Below, in pieces: positions 1-6,640 of a stretch of DNA of 6,640 nucleotides. Position 1 is the stretch's first letter; the number at the start of each line of letters is the position of its first letter. The notes under the pieces are model-generated. The model saw only the letters and a program-made list of their open reading frames with translations, was not told the DNA's origin and made no database searches. Location of the stretch: assembly GCA_903886985.1 (NCBI GenBank), contig CAISOI010000260.1, positions 1 to 6,640 of the forward strand. The letters are read 5' to 3'. Source of the DNA: an uncultured Chthonomonas sp. Lineage in GTDB: Bacteria > Armatimonadota > Chthonomonadetes > Chthonomonadales > CAJBBX01. The position numbers were made by a program, and so were the translations under genes.

Positions 1-1430
1 GAGCTCTTCCATACGTATTAAAGGACTTGAACGTACCGGTCTTCGGCACGCCGCTAACTCTGGGTCTTGTACGATGCAAGCTTGAGGAGCACAAACTCCT
101 CGACAAAGTAAGCCTGAACACCTATGTCCCCGGTGACAAAGTGACATTTGGTTCGATCACTGTTGAACCGATCCACGTAACACACTCCATCCCTGACACG
201 GTGAGCCTAGCGGTGTTTACACCTGCTGGAACTATAATTCACACAGGTGACTTTAAGATTGACCAGACTCCTATCGATGGTCGACTGTTTGATGCCAGCA
301 GATTTGCGCAATTGGGTGACGAAGGTGTTTTGTGCTTGATTTCGGACTGTACAAACGCCGAACGAACCGGATGGGTTCCCAGTGAAAAAACAATTGCCAA
401 GGTATTTGAGCAACAGTTCCGTGAAGCACAGGGAAGGGTTCTCATCACAACTTTCGCCTCAAACATCCACCGTGTACAGACCGTTTTTGCAACCGCTGCA
501 AAATTCGGACGTAAGGTAGCCGTAGCAGGTCGCTCCATGGCGCGGAATATTGAAGTTGCTCGCGAACTCGGATATGTGAAATACCACGAAGATGACCGAA
601 TTCGAATTGAAGACCTAGATAAGTATCCCAGTAACGAAATTGTCATTCTTACTACTGGATCACAGGGCGAACCGCTGTCTGCATTAACTCGAATTGCCAC
701 CGATGATCACAAAATTAAAATTGGACCTGGAGACACCGTTATTTTGTCGTCCAAACCAATTCCAGGCAACGAAGATGCTGTATGGCGAACAGTCAATCGC
801 CTGTTCCGTAGAGGTGCAAGGGTCATCTACGACATGATCACCCCTGTGCACGTTTCCGGCCACGGAAATCAGGAAGAGCTGAAACTGATGTACAACCTGA
901 CCAGACCCAAGTTTGCGGTTCCGTTCCACGGAGAACCACGTATGATGGTCGCTTATAACGATATGGTTATCCAGATGGGTCATCCTGCTGGCAATGTTTT
1001 CTTTTTAGAAATTGGAGATCGCCTTGCATTTTCCAATGGAAATGCGACGCTTCTCGACCCAATTGAGTCAGCTGGGAACGTATTGGTGGATGGCATTTCC
1101 GAGGGCGGAGTTAGCGAATTCATCTTGCGTGACCGGCTGCACCTTGCCGATAATGGCACCGTAATTGTCACGGTCGGTATCGATCGAGCCTCTGGAGACA
1201 TTATCTATGGACCAGACTTAATCTCGCGAGGATTTTTGCACCCAGAAGACAGCGAAGAGCTGTTTACAGAAGCTGCAACGCTCGTGGAGAACGAACTCAT
1301 TAGCATGGAACCCGAAGAAGAGATGGATTGGGACAACATGCGAATCGTGGTTCGAGACACGGTGTCCAAATTCTTGAAGAAGAAGACTGGACGTAGACCG
1401 GTTGTCATTCCAGTGGTGTTGGAAATCTAA
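1..1430 (+). CDS. rnj: Ribonuclease J (5'-partial)
   Basis: RNase J is a metallo-beta-lactamase/beta-CASP ribonuclease with endonuclease and 5'-to-3' exonuclease activity in cytoplasmic mRNA decay and rRNA maturation. The frame is open from base 3 (first codons read ALPYVLKDLNVPVFGTPLTL) and stops with TAA at 1428-1430, giving 475 complete residues. The family is about 555 residues, so about 80 are missing, including the HxHxDH zinc motif that normally lies just before ALPY. Visible family landmarks are the metal-site histidine of VTHSIPD (183-185), the aspartate of HTGDFKID (249-251), SDCTNAER, the beta-CASP segment FASNIHRVQ, GRSMARNIEVARELGY, TTGSQGEPLSAL, the SGHG histidine (861-863) and PFHGE histidine (927-929). 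The C-terminal domain ends in the typical IPVVLEI. The TTG at 27 is internal, not the start. SDCTN has Cys where SDSTN is more usual. Identification is very secure; J1 versus J2 type cannot be assigned. Confidence 0.97.
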   Translation, partial: ALPYVLKDLNVPVFGTPLTLGLVRCKLEEHKLLDKVSLNTYVPGDKVTFGSITVEPIHVTHSIPDTVSLAVFTPAGTIIHTGDFKIDQTPIDGRLFDASRFAQLGDEGVLCLISDCTNAERTGWVPSEKTIAKVFEQQFREAQGRVLITTFASNIHRVQTVFATAAKFGRKVAVAGRSMARNIEVARELGYVKYHEDDRIRIEDLDKYPSNEIVILTTGSQGEPLSALTRIATDDHKIKIGPGDTVILSSKPIPGNEDAVWRTVNRLFRRGARVIYDMITPVHVSGHGNQEELKLMYNLTRPKFAVPFHGEPRMMVAYNDMVIQMGHPAGNVFFLEIGDRLAFSNGNATLLDPIESAGNVLVDGISEGGVSEFILRDRLHLADNGTVIVTVGIDRASGDIIYGPDLISRGFLHPEDSEELFTEAATLVENELISMEPEEEMDWDNMRIVVRDTVSKFLKKKTGRRPVVIPVVLEI

Positions 1431-1471
1431 GTCGCGCGCTTCTCTGATAACTACGCAGTGTATATTGCTAT

Positions 1472-1513
1472 AAAAATGATCGGCTCCATATGAAATGGAA
1501 CCGATCACTTTTG
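1472..1513. terminator. Bidirectional intrinsic terminator between convergent genes
   Basis: The arms 1477-1489 and 1495-1507 pair over 13 positions with one C/A mismatch around a 5-nt loop (1490-1494). The stem is preceded by AAAAA (1472-1476) and followed, after one C, by TTTT (1509-1512), so a T run follows the stem on either strand. It lies 41 nt after the RNase J stop and 15 nt beyond the 3' end of the minus-strand gene at 1528, a position that suits termination of both transcripts. The T runs are short, so efficiency is uncertain. Confidence 0.8.
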
Positions 1514-1527
1514 TCAGTCAGAAACGG

Positions 1528-2184
1528 CTATTTAGCGAGCGTGCTTGGAACGATATGTACTCCATCCAGGGTCATGTATACCCGCGCTGTAATGGCTGAC
1601 GCCGAAGATGGATTTGGGATGATCAACTTGCCTAGAAAACCAGCTTGAATTTTCTGCCCTTTCATGGGTCCTGCCGTAATATCCCCAGTCAGCGTTCCGT
1701 TGAACACTCCAGGCGATGTGTCTTTCGTGATATCCACCAGAGGCTTGCGAACCGGATTACATCCAAATACCCCAACCATATAACCTTCTACGGTATTGGT
1801 TCCGTCTGTCCAAGTGTATTTCGCCGCGAGAGTTCCAAAGGAAGCCGTTCCGGTCCTGCCCGTTAGATCAAAATGAACCTTGAAATAGCCGTTGAACGCC
1901 TTCGGCAAGTCATCATCATTCGGATCACCGGACGTTACTGCTAAAGTCCCCTCTGCGACAACAGTAAACATCTCTACCTGCTTATTGTCGCGCTTTACTT
2001 TCCAGGAGGTTGTCTTGCCTTCCGTGACGCTACCAGCTACGTTTTTTGATATTCCGAGATGCAAAACCTTCTCTTGAGCATGAACTGGGGCACCAACTAT
2101 CGACATAGCAACAATCGTTCCGAAAACCAACGCCTTGCAATCAACATTAACCAGTAAATTTCGTACTGTGTTACTTACAGACAT
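1528..2184 (-). CDS. Secreted protein of unknown function, 218 aa
   Basis: I do not recognise the family. The product has a long N-terminal region ending in a hydrophobic stretch (about residues 18-31, ALVFGTIVAMSIVG) and a PVHA|QEKV signal-peptidase I site after Ala36, so it should be exported by Sec. The mature part (37-218) is rich in Thr, Gly, Val and Lys with alternating hydrophobic residues and no clear helices, which suggests a small beta-sandwich or barrel. The acidic run DPNDDD (88-93) could be a loop or a cation site; that is inference. The mature protein has a single Cys (142), so no internal disulfide is possible. The ATG at 2182-2184 is supported by AAGGAG eight bases upstream. 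The TAG stop is followed by the shared terminator. The gene runs convergent to RNase J and divergent from the debranching gene, so it is probably monocistronic. There is no lipobox and no visible sorting signal. Confidence 0.85.
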   Translation of the reverse strand: MSVSNTVRNLLVNVDCKALVFGTIVAMSIVGAPVHAQEKVLHLGISKNVAGSVTEGKTTSWKVKRDNKQVEMFTVVAEGTLAVTSGDPNDDDLPKAFNGYFKVHFDLTGRTGTASFGTLAAKYTWTDGTNTVEGYMVGVFGCNPVRKPLVDITKDTSPGVFNGTLTGDITAGPMKGQKIQAGFLGKLIIPNPSSASAITARVYMTLDGVHIVPSTLAK

Positions 2185-2192
2185 GGAACTCT

Positions 2193-2198
2193 CTCCTT
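2193..2198 (-). promoter_or_regulatory. Shine-Dalgarno site of the secreted-protein gene
   Basis: Read on the minus strand, this is AAGGAG, eight bases before the ATG at 2184. It is a near-ideal match to the anti-SD sequence and fixes the start codon chosen for the 218-residue secreted protein. Confidence 0.85.
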
Positions 2199-2217
2199 CA
2201 AGTAAATGAAATCAGAA

Positions 2218-2230
2218 TGCAGTCCCTGCA
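2218..2230. repeat. 13-nt dyad upstream of the secreted-protein gene
   Basis: TGCAG-TCC-CTGCA is a perfect 5-bp inverted repeat with a 3-nt centre. It lies 33 bases upstream of the minus-strand ATG, in the 5' leader or promoter area and within the divergent intergenic region. Its size and place would suit a small operator, but a match of this length can arise by chance, and I do not recognise it as the site of a known regulator. Confidence 0.3.
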
Positions 2231-2459
2231 CTCCTGATGTGAGCGAAAACGCATTACCTGAATTCCGGGATAGCGCTTTTGTCAGCTCAAAATTCCTAAG
2301 CTACTTTGTGACGAAGGAACCTTATACAAAGTTCCATGGGGTATTACAAGAGATGTTACACGCTGAATTTATTCAGTCCGAATATCCGCAAATGACGAAA
2401 ACGCTACTTGGAGAATCATCATCAATCCTGAACCAATCCCGATTAAAATATCCGCGCAG

Positions 2460-4391
2460 GTGCTCAACAACTATTTCGAGGCGAGCTCCCGCGAGTGGCT
2501 GGTGACCAATGGGATAGGAGGATATGCGAGTCAGAGTTTGGCAGGATCCTGTACGCGAAGTTACCATGGCCTACTCGTCAGTGCAATTGACTTGCCAACC
2601 AATCGTCAAGTGGCACTGGCGCAACGGGAAGAGACTGTCACGCTCAATGGCAGGTCCATTGAGCTGGCAACGAATCAATACCAAAACACAGTCCATCCTA
2701 CCGGTTATCAGTTTGCCCAGCGATTTGAACGGCACCCTACCCCGTCATTTTATTATGAGATTGCACCTGGCGTCACTATCAGAAAACGCATTTTCATGGA
2801 GTATGGGGAGAACACAACATTCATCGAATATTTGCTCGAAGGTTCTGTGTCGCCGGCAAAGATTAGTCTGTTGCCTCTCGTCACTTATCGCAGTTATCAT
2901 AACGAGAGCCTTCGAAGGAGTGATTTCCCACTTTCCGTGATTAACGCAAATGGCACAACCACAATAGGTCTGTCAGAACAAGTGAATTTGATTCTTAACT
3001 GTCCACTAGCAGAATGGACACGGCTGGACTATTGGCACTTTCAGCTTCAGCATCTGCGAGAGTTGGAACGTGGTCTGGCATTTGAGAGCGATCTCTATTG
3101 TCCGGGAAAATTCACAACCACCCTACAACCTAACATTCCCTTGCTCTTTGTTGCAAGCACGGAAGAGCGAATACCAGATTTCGACCGAGTGTGGAACCGA
3201 TTCGTCTCTCGCCAACGTCAACTTTTGGATAAGGCTCAACCCTCCGACTCCTTTAGTGCGACCCTTGCATTAGCAGCGGACGACTTCGTAATTGAACATC
3301 CCAGACGTAAAACCATCATTGCAGGCTACCCATGGTTCACAGATTGGGGACGCGACACGATGATCGCTCTTCCAGGACTATGCCTTCAAACCGGCAGACA
3401 GAATGTAGCCAGAGAGATTTTTCTATCTTTTGCGAAATTTGTTGATCAAGGAATGATCCCGAACCGCTTTCCAGACACGGGAGAAACCCCCGAATACAAC
3501 ACAGTGGACGCCACTCTCTGGTTTATTCGGGCTATTTACTTCTATACCAAAGAGGTACCCGAGGATAAAGAACTCCTTCAGTCCATCTGGCAAAATTTAG
3601 TGGATATCGTCGATTGGCACCTAAAAGGAACGCGATTCAATATCCACGTAGATCATGAGGATGGACTGCTATTTGCAGGCGAACCGGAAGTACAGTTGAC
3701 ATGGATGGATGCAAAAGTTGGTGATTGGGTTGTCACTCCCCGAATTGGCAAGCCCGTTGAGATCAACGCATTATGGTTCGACGCCCTGATGATCATCGCG
3801 GACATTGCTGCCACACTCGACCAACCTGCGCAACTATATATCCAACTAGCTGACCAGGTTCGGACGAGTTTCGTCGCAAAGTTTGTCCGCTCCGATGGAA
3901 AAGGGCTAGCAGATGTCATTGAAGTCAACGGTCCCGATCTCTCAATTCGACCGAATCAGGTTTTTGCCGTGAATACCGTCCATGCACTTCTACCCGAAGC
4001 GGTTCAAAAGGCTGTGGTTGACACTATTCAATCGGAGCTTCTAACCCCTGTTGGATTGCGAACTCTCAGTCCAAAGTATCCCAATTACCGATCTCATTAT
4101 GGGGGTGACCAATATTCGCGTGATAGCGCTTATCACCAGGGCATTGTATGGCCGTGGTTACTGGGTGCGTTTGTTGAGTCGCATTACAAGGTTTATGGTG
4201 ATGCGAAACAATCGCTATTACTTTTGGATGGATTGATTCCGCACCTCGCTGAGGCCGGAATTGGCACGATCTCCGAAATATTTGATTCAGAACCTCCATA
4301 TAGCCCGGACGGGTGCTACGCACAGGCTTGGAGCGTGGCGACAGTATTGCAGGCACGAGAATTTCTAATTAAGGCGAGCAACGAACACTGA
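2460..4391 (+). CDS. Amylo-alpha-1,6-glucosidase (glycogen debranching enzyme family)
   Basis: The family hydrolyses alpha-1,6 branch glucose in glycogen or limit dextrins. This 643-residue protein has the bacterial layout: an N-terminal beta domain (about 5-240, GDE_N-like, opening with SREWLVTNGIGGYAS and SYHGLLV) and a C-terminal (alpha/alpha)6 glucosidase domain (about 265-640, GDE_C, GH133-like). Landmarks are GYPWFTDWGRDTMIALPG (289-306), GMIPNRFPDTGETPEYNTVD (331-350), LTWMDAK (413-419), HQGIVWPW (559-566) and GTISEIFD (602-609). Acidic residues in DWGRD and Glu606 are likely catalytic by family analogy. The eukaryotic-type glucanotransferase half is absent, as usual in bacteria. No signal peptide is seen, so it is cytoplasmic. 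The GTG at 2460 is the first conventional start but has no good ribosome binding site, leaves only nine residues before SREWL, and the frame is open back to 2367. The true start may be upstream, for example ATT 2442 (MKISAQ...). TGA stop at 4389. Confidence 0.93.
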   Translation: MLNNYFEASSREWLVTNGIGGYASQSLAGSCTRSYHGLLVSAIDLPTNRQVALAQREETVTLNGRSIELATNQYQNTVHPTGYQFAQRFERHPTPSFYYEIAPGVTIRKRIFMEYGENTTFIEYLLEGSVSPAKISLLPLVTYRSYHNESLRRSDFPLSVINANGTTTIGLSEQVNLILNCPLAEWTRLDYWHFQLQHLRELERGLAFESDLYCPGKFTTTLQPNIPLLFVASTEERIPDFDRVWNRFVSRQRQLLDKAQPSDSFSATLALAADDFVIEHPRRKTIIAGYPWFTDWGRDTMIALPGLCLQTGRQNVAREIFLSFAKFVDQGMIPNRFPDTGETPEYNTVDATLWFIRAIYFYTKEVPEDKELLQSIWQNLVDIVDWHLKGTRFNIHVDHEDGLLFAGEPEVQLTWMDAKVGDWVVTPRIGKPVEINALWFDALMIIADIAATLDQPAQLYIQLADQVRTSFVAKFVRSDGKGLADVIEVNGPDLSIRPNQVFAVNTVHALLPEAVQKAVVDTIQSELLTPVGLRTLSPKYPNYRSHYGGDQYSRDSAYHQGIVWPWLLGAFVESHYKVYGDAKQSLLLLDGLIPHLAEAGIGTISEIFDSEPPYSPDGCYAQAWSVATVLQAREFLIKASNEH

Positions 4392-4474
4392 TGACTTTAC
4401 GGTAGACAACCCTCTTCCAAAGAGGTCCAGACAGGCGAACTATCGAATTGAGTTATCATGTTACTTTTGGTCGC

Positions 4475-4480
4475 GGGGAG
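4475..4480 (+). promoter_or_regulatory. Shine-Dalgarno site of the DUF5695-like gene
   Basis: GGGGAG lies six bases before the ATG at 4487 and supports that start, which also places a clean signal peptide at the N-terminus. The 95-bp gap after the debranching gene holds a small 6-bp hairpin (4411-4425) without a T run, so read-through from upstream is possible, and no convincing promoter is visible. Confidence 0.75.
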
Positions 4481-4486
4481 TAGTAC

Positions 4487-6640
4487 ATGCGTTTTAGACG
4501 GATATTTATTGGTCATTCTTTTTCTGTATTACTGGCGGTCGGCATGATGAATTCTGCGGTGGCACAAGCTCCCAATCGACAACGTCCTGTGCCAGTTTCT
4601 AGTCTGGCACTTGAACAAGGGACACTCGATTTCGACACACCGGATTTCACTTTGAAATTAGTTAAGAGCTCTCAGACGGTTTCGGCTCTTCTTCCCAAGG
4701 GCGGCGCAGGATTTGATTTCACTCCCGCGGACCGGCTTCAGGAGAGAGCGAGCAATGGTTTCAATCATCTCGGGGATATTAATCTCCGTGTACGAAGCGT
4801 GATTGCAGGTACTACCGGCACATGGCAAACCATTTCTACCTCAGCAGCCAGAAAACCGGTAACAAATATCCCGGCTACGCCCCCGGTTTTGGCAGCCGCC
4901 GATCTAACACCATCACTTCCACCATCCACTCCTGTTCAGATCACTCGATTGTGGAAAGTTGAAAACAACAGGTTGGTGCTTCGCTTTGAGATCAAGAATA
5001 CAAGTGCTGAGACCATCCAGATAGGTGCCCTTGGAATTCCGATGGTCTTCAATAATATCATCACCAATCGAAACCTCGAACAGGCACATGAAATTTGTTC
5101 CTTCTCTGATCCCTATATAGGCCAGGATGCGGGATATTTGCAGGTAACCCGTCTCTCGGGACATGGTCCGACTCTTGTGGTAGTTCCAGAGGGAATGACA
5201 CCCTTTGAAGGTTATCAACTGCTCAATGAACCGATGCGCCCAAATCAAACCTTTGAGGGCACATTTGCATGGATGGCACATACCCAAGCTTATGCTGAGA
5301 ACGAATGGAGCAAAGCTGACCCATGGAATGTTCCTACAACCGCCACTCTCAAACCAAGCGAAACACGAACTTATGGTGTCCGGCTATTAATCGCGCCTGA
5401 AATCCGCGACATTGAAAAGACGCTGGCCGCCAACAAGCGACCTGTCGCGGTCGGAATTCCGGGATACATCCTCCCGATGGACCTGAATGGCAAACTGTTT
5501 CTGAACTATGGGGCTGGCATTGAGTCCATCTCTTCGGAACCAAAGGGAGCAATTGTAGCAACCACAGGCAAGCCCACAAAGAACGGATGGAAGCAGCTAG
5601 TTCTCAAAGGCAACCACTGGGGCCGGGCGAGACTTACAATCGTTTACAAAGATGGACTGAAACAGACGATAAGCTACTACATCACAAAACCAGCATCACA
5701 GACCGTGGCTGATCTTGGGAATTTCCTTTTCACAAAACAATGGTATGTCAACCCAAACGATCCGTTCCATCGGAGCCCATCTGTGATGAGCTACGACCGA
5801 GAGACGAACAAGATTGTCGATCAAGACAGCCGCGTTTGGATTGCCGGTCTCGGGGACGAAGGCGGATCGGGCTCTTGGCTCTCTGCAGGAATGAAACAGC
5901 TTCTGCAGCCAACTCAAGAAGAACTAAACAAATACGAGCAATTTATAGATGGTGTACTTTGGGGGAGGATCCAATACAAAGACGGTCCGAAAAAATATGG
6001 AGTTCGCAAAAGCGTTTTCTATTACGAGCCGAAAGAATTCCCCGACTTCCCATATGACACGAATCGTAACTGGACGTCTTGGACGAGTTGGAGCAAACAA
6101 TCATCCGAAGATACTGGTCGAGGATATAACTATCCACATGTTGCTGCAGCCTACTGGTCCCTCTATCGAATTGCCCGCAACTCTACCGGACTGGTCACCA
6201 AGCACCCGTGGGAGTGGTACCTAAATCAAGCTTACGAGACTTCAAAATACCTGACCGACCGTGATGCCAATGGAAATTATCATGTCGGATATGTTGACGC
6301 CGGGCTTATGGAGGGCGACATATTCGTTGCGATTCTAAAGGACATCAAACGCGAAGGTTGGGCCGAAAAAGCCAACCTATTGGAACAGAATATGAAATCC
6401 CGAACGGAGATATGGCGCCGCGCCAAGTTTCCTTTTGGGAGCGAAATGGCATGGGATTCCACAGGACAAGAAGAGGTCTTTTCGTGGTGCAAATATTTGG
6501 GATACGAAGATAAAGCTGTGGTCGCCCTGAGCTCCATCTTAGGTTATATGCCAACCCTGCCGCACTGGGGTTATAATGGCAACGCTCGCCGATATTGGGA
6601 CTTCTTGTATGGAGGAAAACTCAGTAGAATCGAAAGACAA
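4487..6640 (+). CDS. Exported DUF5695-like protein, putative glycoside hydrolase (3'-partial)
   Basis: One frame runs unbroken from ATG 4487 to the last base, 718 codons without a stop. Residues 1-26 form a signal peptide (RFRR basic start, hydrophobic core, SAVA|QAPN site), so the product is periplasmic or extracellular. Residues about 40-400 look beta-rich, interrupted by a Pro/Ala-rich segment (about 124-150). From about 405 the chain looks helical and aromatic-rich, with YNYPHVAAAYWSLYRIARN (547-565), HPWEWYLNQAYE (573-584), GSEMAWDSTGQEEVFSWC (651-668) and PHWGYNGNARRYWDFLYGGK (692-711). I recognise these from memory as typical of DUF5695, an uncharacterised family. The beta domain plus alpha toroid recalls six-hairpin glycosidases, so a glycan-acting enzyme is inferred. 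Glu609, Glu653, Asp657, Glu662 and Glu663 are candidate active-site acids. The missing C-terminus should carry further family motifs. It follows the debranching gene by 95 bp on the same strand, possibly as an operon. Substrate unknown. Confidence 0.85.
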   Translation, partial: MRFRRIFIGHSFSVLLAVGMMNSAVAQAPNRQRPVPVSSLALEQGTLDFDTPDFTLKLVKSSQTVSALLPKGGAGFDFTPADRLQERASNGFNHLGDINLRVRSVIAGTTGTWQTISTSAARKPVTNIPATPPVLAAADLTPSLPPSTPVQITRLWKVENNRLVLRFEIKNTSAETIQIGALGIPMVFNNIITNRNLEQAHEICSFSDPYIGQDAGYLQVTRLSGHGPTLVVVPEGMTPFEGYQLLNEPMRPNQTFEGTFAWMAHTQAYAENEWSKADPWNVPTTATLKPSETRTYGVRLLIAPEIRDIEKTLAANKRPVAVGIPGYILPMDLNGKLFLNYGAGIESISSEPKGAIVATTGKPTKNGWKQLVLKGNHWGRARLTIVYKDGLKQTISYYITKPASQTVADLGNFLFTKQWYVNPNDPFHRSPSVMSYDRETNKIVDQDSRVWIAGLGDEGGSGSWLSAGMKQLLQPTQEELNKYEQFIDGVLWGRIQYKDGPKKYGVRKSVFYYEPKEFPDFPYDTNRNWTSWTSWSKQSSEDTGRGYNYPHVAAAYWSLYRIARNSTGLVTKHPWEWYLNQAYETSKYLTDRDANGNYHVGYVDAGLMEGDIFVAILKDIKREGWAEKANLLEQNMKSRTEIWRRAKFPFGSEMAWDSTGQEEVFSWCKYLGYEDKAVVALSSILGYMPTLPHWGYNGNARRYWDFLYGGKLSRIERQ

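Larger units (their letters stand above)
2185..2459. other. Divergent intergenic control region
   Basis: These 275 bases separate the minus-strand secreted-protein gene from the plus-strand debranching gene and must hold the promoter of the former and probably of the latter. On the minus strand I see the ribosome binding site and the dyad, but no clear -35/-10 pair. On the plus strand, TTGTCA (2279-2284) with TACTTT 17 bases later (2302-2307) is a possible but weak sigma-70 promoter. A short inverted repeat, GGAAC (2316-2320) and GTTCC (2331-2335), lies further on. From 2367 the frame of the debranching gene is already open, so the last ~90 bases may be partly coding. A 300-base plus-strand frame starting at 2206 crosses the region in another phase and is judged spurious. 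Confidence 0.55.

Noticed and set aside
27..29. TTG at 27 as the start of RNase J
   Set aside because: The frame is open from base 3 and the eight upstream residues ALPYVLKD match the conserved family sequence, so TTG is an internal Leu codon of a truncated gene.
239..700. Antisense 153-codon frame within the RNase J gene
   Set aside because: It is a shadow of a strongly conserved gene on the other strand, with low-information composition and no ribosome binding site.
2279..2307. TTGTCA-17-TACTTT as a sigma-70 promoter for the debranching gene
   Set aside because: The -35 box is good but the -10 matches at only about three positions, so it is mentioned as a possibility and not called as a feature.
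2206..2505. Plus-strand open frame of 99 codons starting at ATG 2206 (with an internal ATG at 2392)
   Set aside because: It overlaps the start of the debranching gene in another phase, its product is compositionally odd with no recognisable pattern, and no ribosome binding site belongs to it: the GAAGGAGAG signal nearby is on the opposite strand.
2524..2940. Plus-strand 138-codon frame inside the debranching gene
   Set aside because: It lies wholly within a clearly homologous coding region in a different phase and shows no family features.
4411..4425. CCTCTT/AAGAGG hairpin after the debranching gene as a terminator
   Set aside because: The stem is only 6 bp with a 3-nt loop and no T run follows (TCCAGACAGG), so it is not a convincing intrinsic terminator.
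5740..6057. Frames of 60-124 codons on both strands across 4913-6554
   Set aside because: All lie inside the continuous 718-codon frame of the exported protein, which has a signal peptide, ribosome binding site and family motifs; the others are phase shadows.
1..6640. CRISPR arrays, tRNA or rRNA genes, insertion sequences, prophage or toxin-antitoxin genes
   Set aside because: No regularly spaced direct repeats, cloverleaf-like sequences, transposase motifs or terminal inverted repeats were seen on reading both strands.

Overview
The window reads as a bacterial chromosome segment of roughly 50% GC by eye, with four protein-coding genes and no RNA genes, mobile elements or CRISPR array that I can see. 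A class I RNase J, two secreted proteins with Sec-type signal peptides and a bacterial-type glycogen debranching glucosidase fit a free-living, polysaccharide-using bacterium. My best guess is Armatimonadota or Acidobacteriota, with low confidence because no 16S or other strong marker is present.

Layout: (1) positions 1-1430, plus strand, are the 3' six-sevenths of a ribonuclease J gene whose start lies before the window. (2) A strong hairpin with A/T flanks at 1472-1513 sits between this gene and the next, convergent one and can terminate both. (3) Positions 1528-2184, minus strand, encode a 218-residue secreted protein of unknown function. (4) Positions 2185-2459 are a divergent control region; they hold a good ribosome binding site and a 13-nt dyad in front of the minus-strand gene. 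(5) Positions 2460-4391, plus strand, encode an amylo-alpha-1,6-glucosidase (glycogen debranching family, C-terminal glucosidase type). Its coding frame appears to continue upstream of the first usable GTG, where there is no ATG, GTG or TTG. (6) From 4487, after a 95-bp gap, a second plus-strand gene stays open to the last base (718 codons). It encodes an exported protein that resembles the uncharacterised DUF5695 family and has the look of a two-domain, alpha-toroid glycosidase-like enzyme.

How the genes may work together: RNase J is housekeeping RNA processing and is insulated by the terminator. The debranching enzyme has no signal peptide and should act on internal glycogen or imported maltodextrins. 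The DUF5695-like protein is exported and may act on an external glycan. Their tandem order suggests a small carbohydrate module, but this is inferred from position and fold type only. The most interesting points are the uncharacterised exported enzyme-like protein at the right edge, the missing canonical start of the debranching gene, and the unknown secreted protein.
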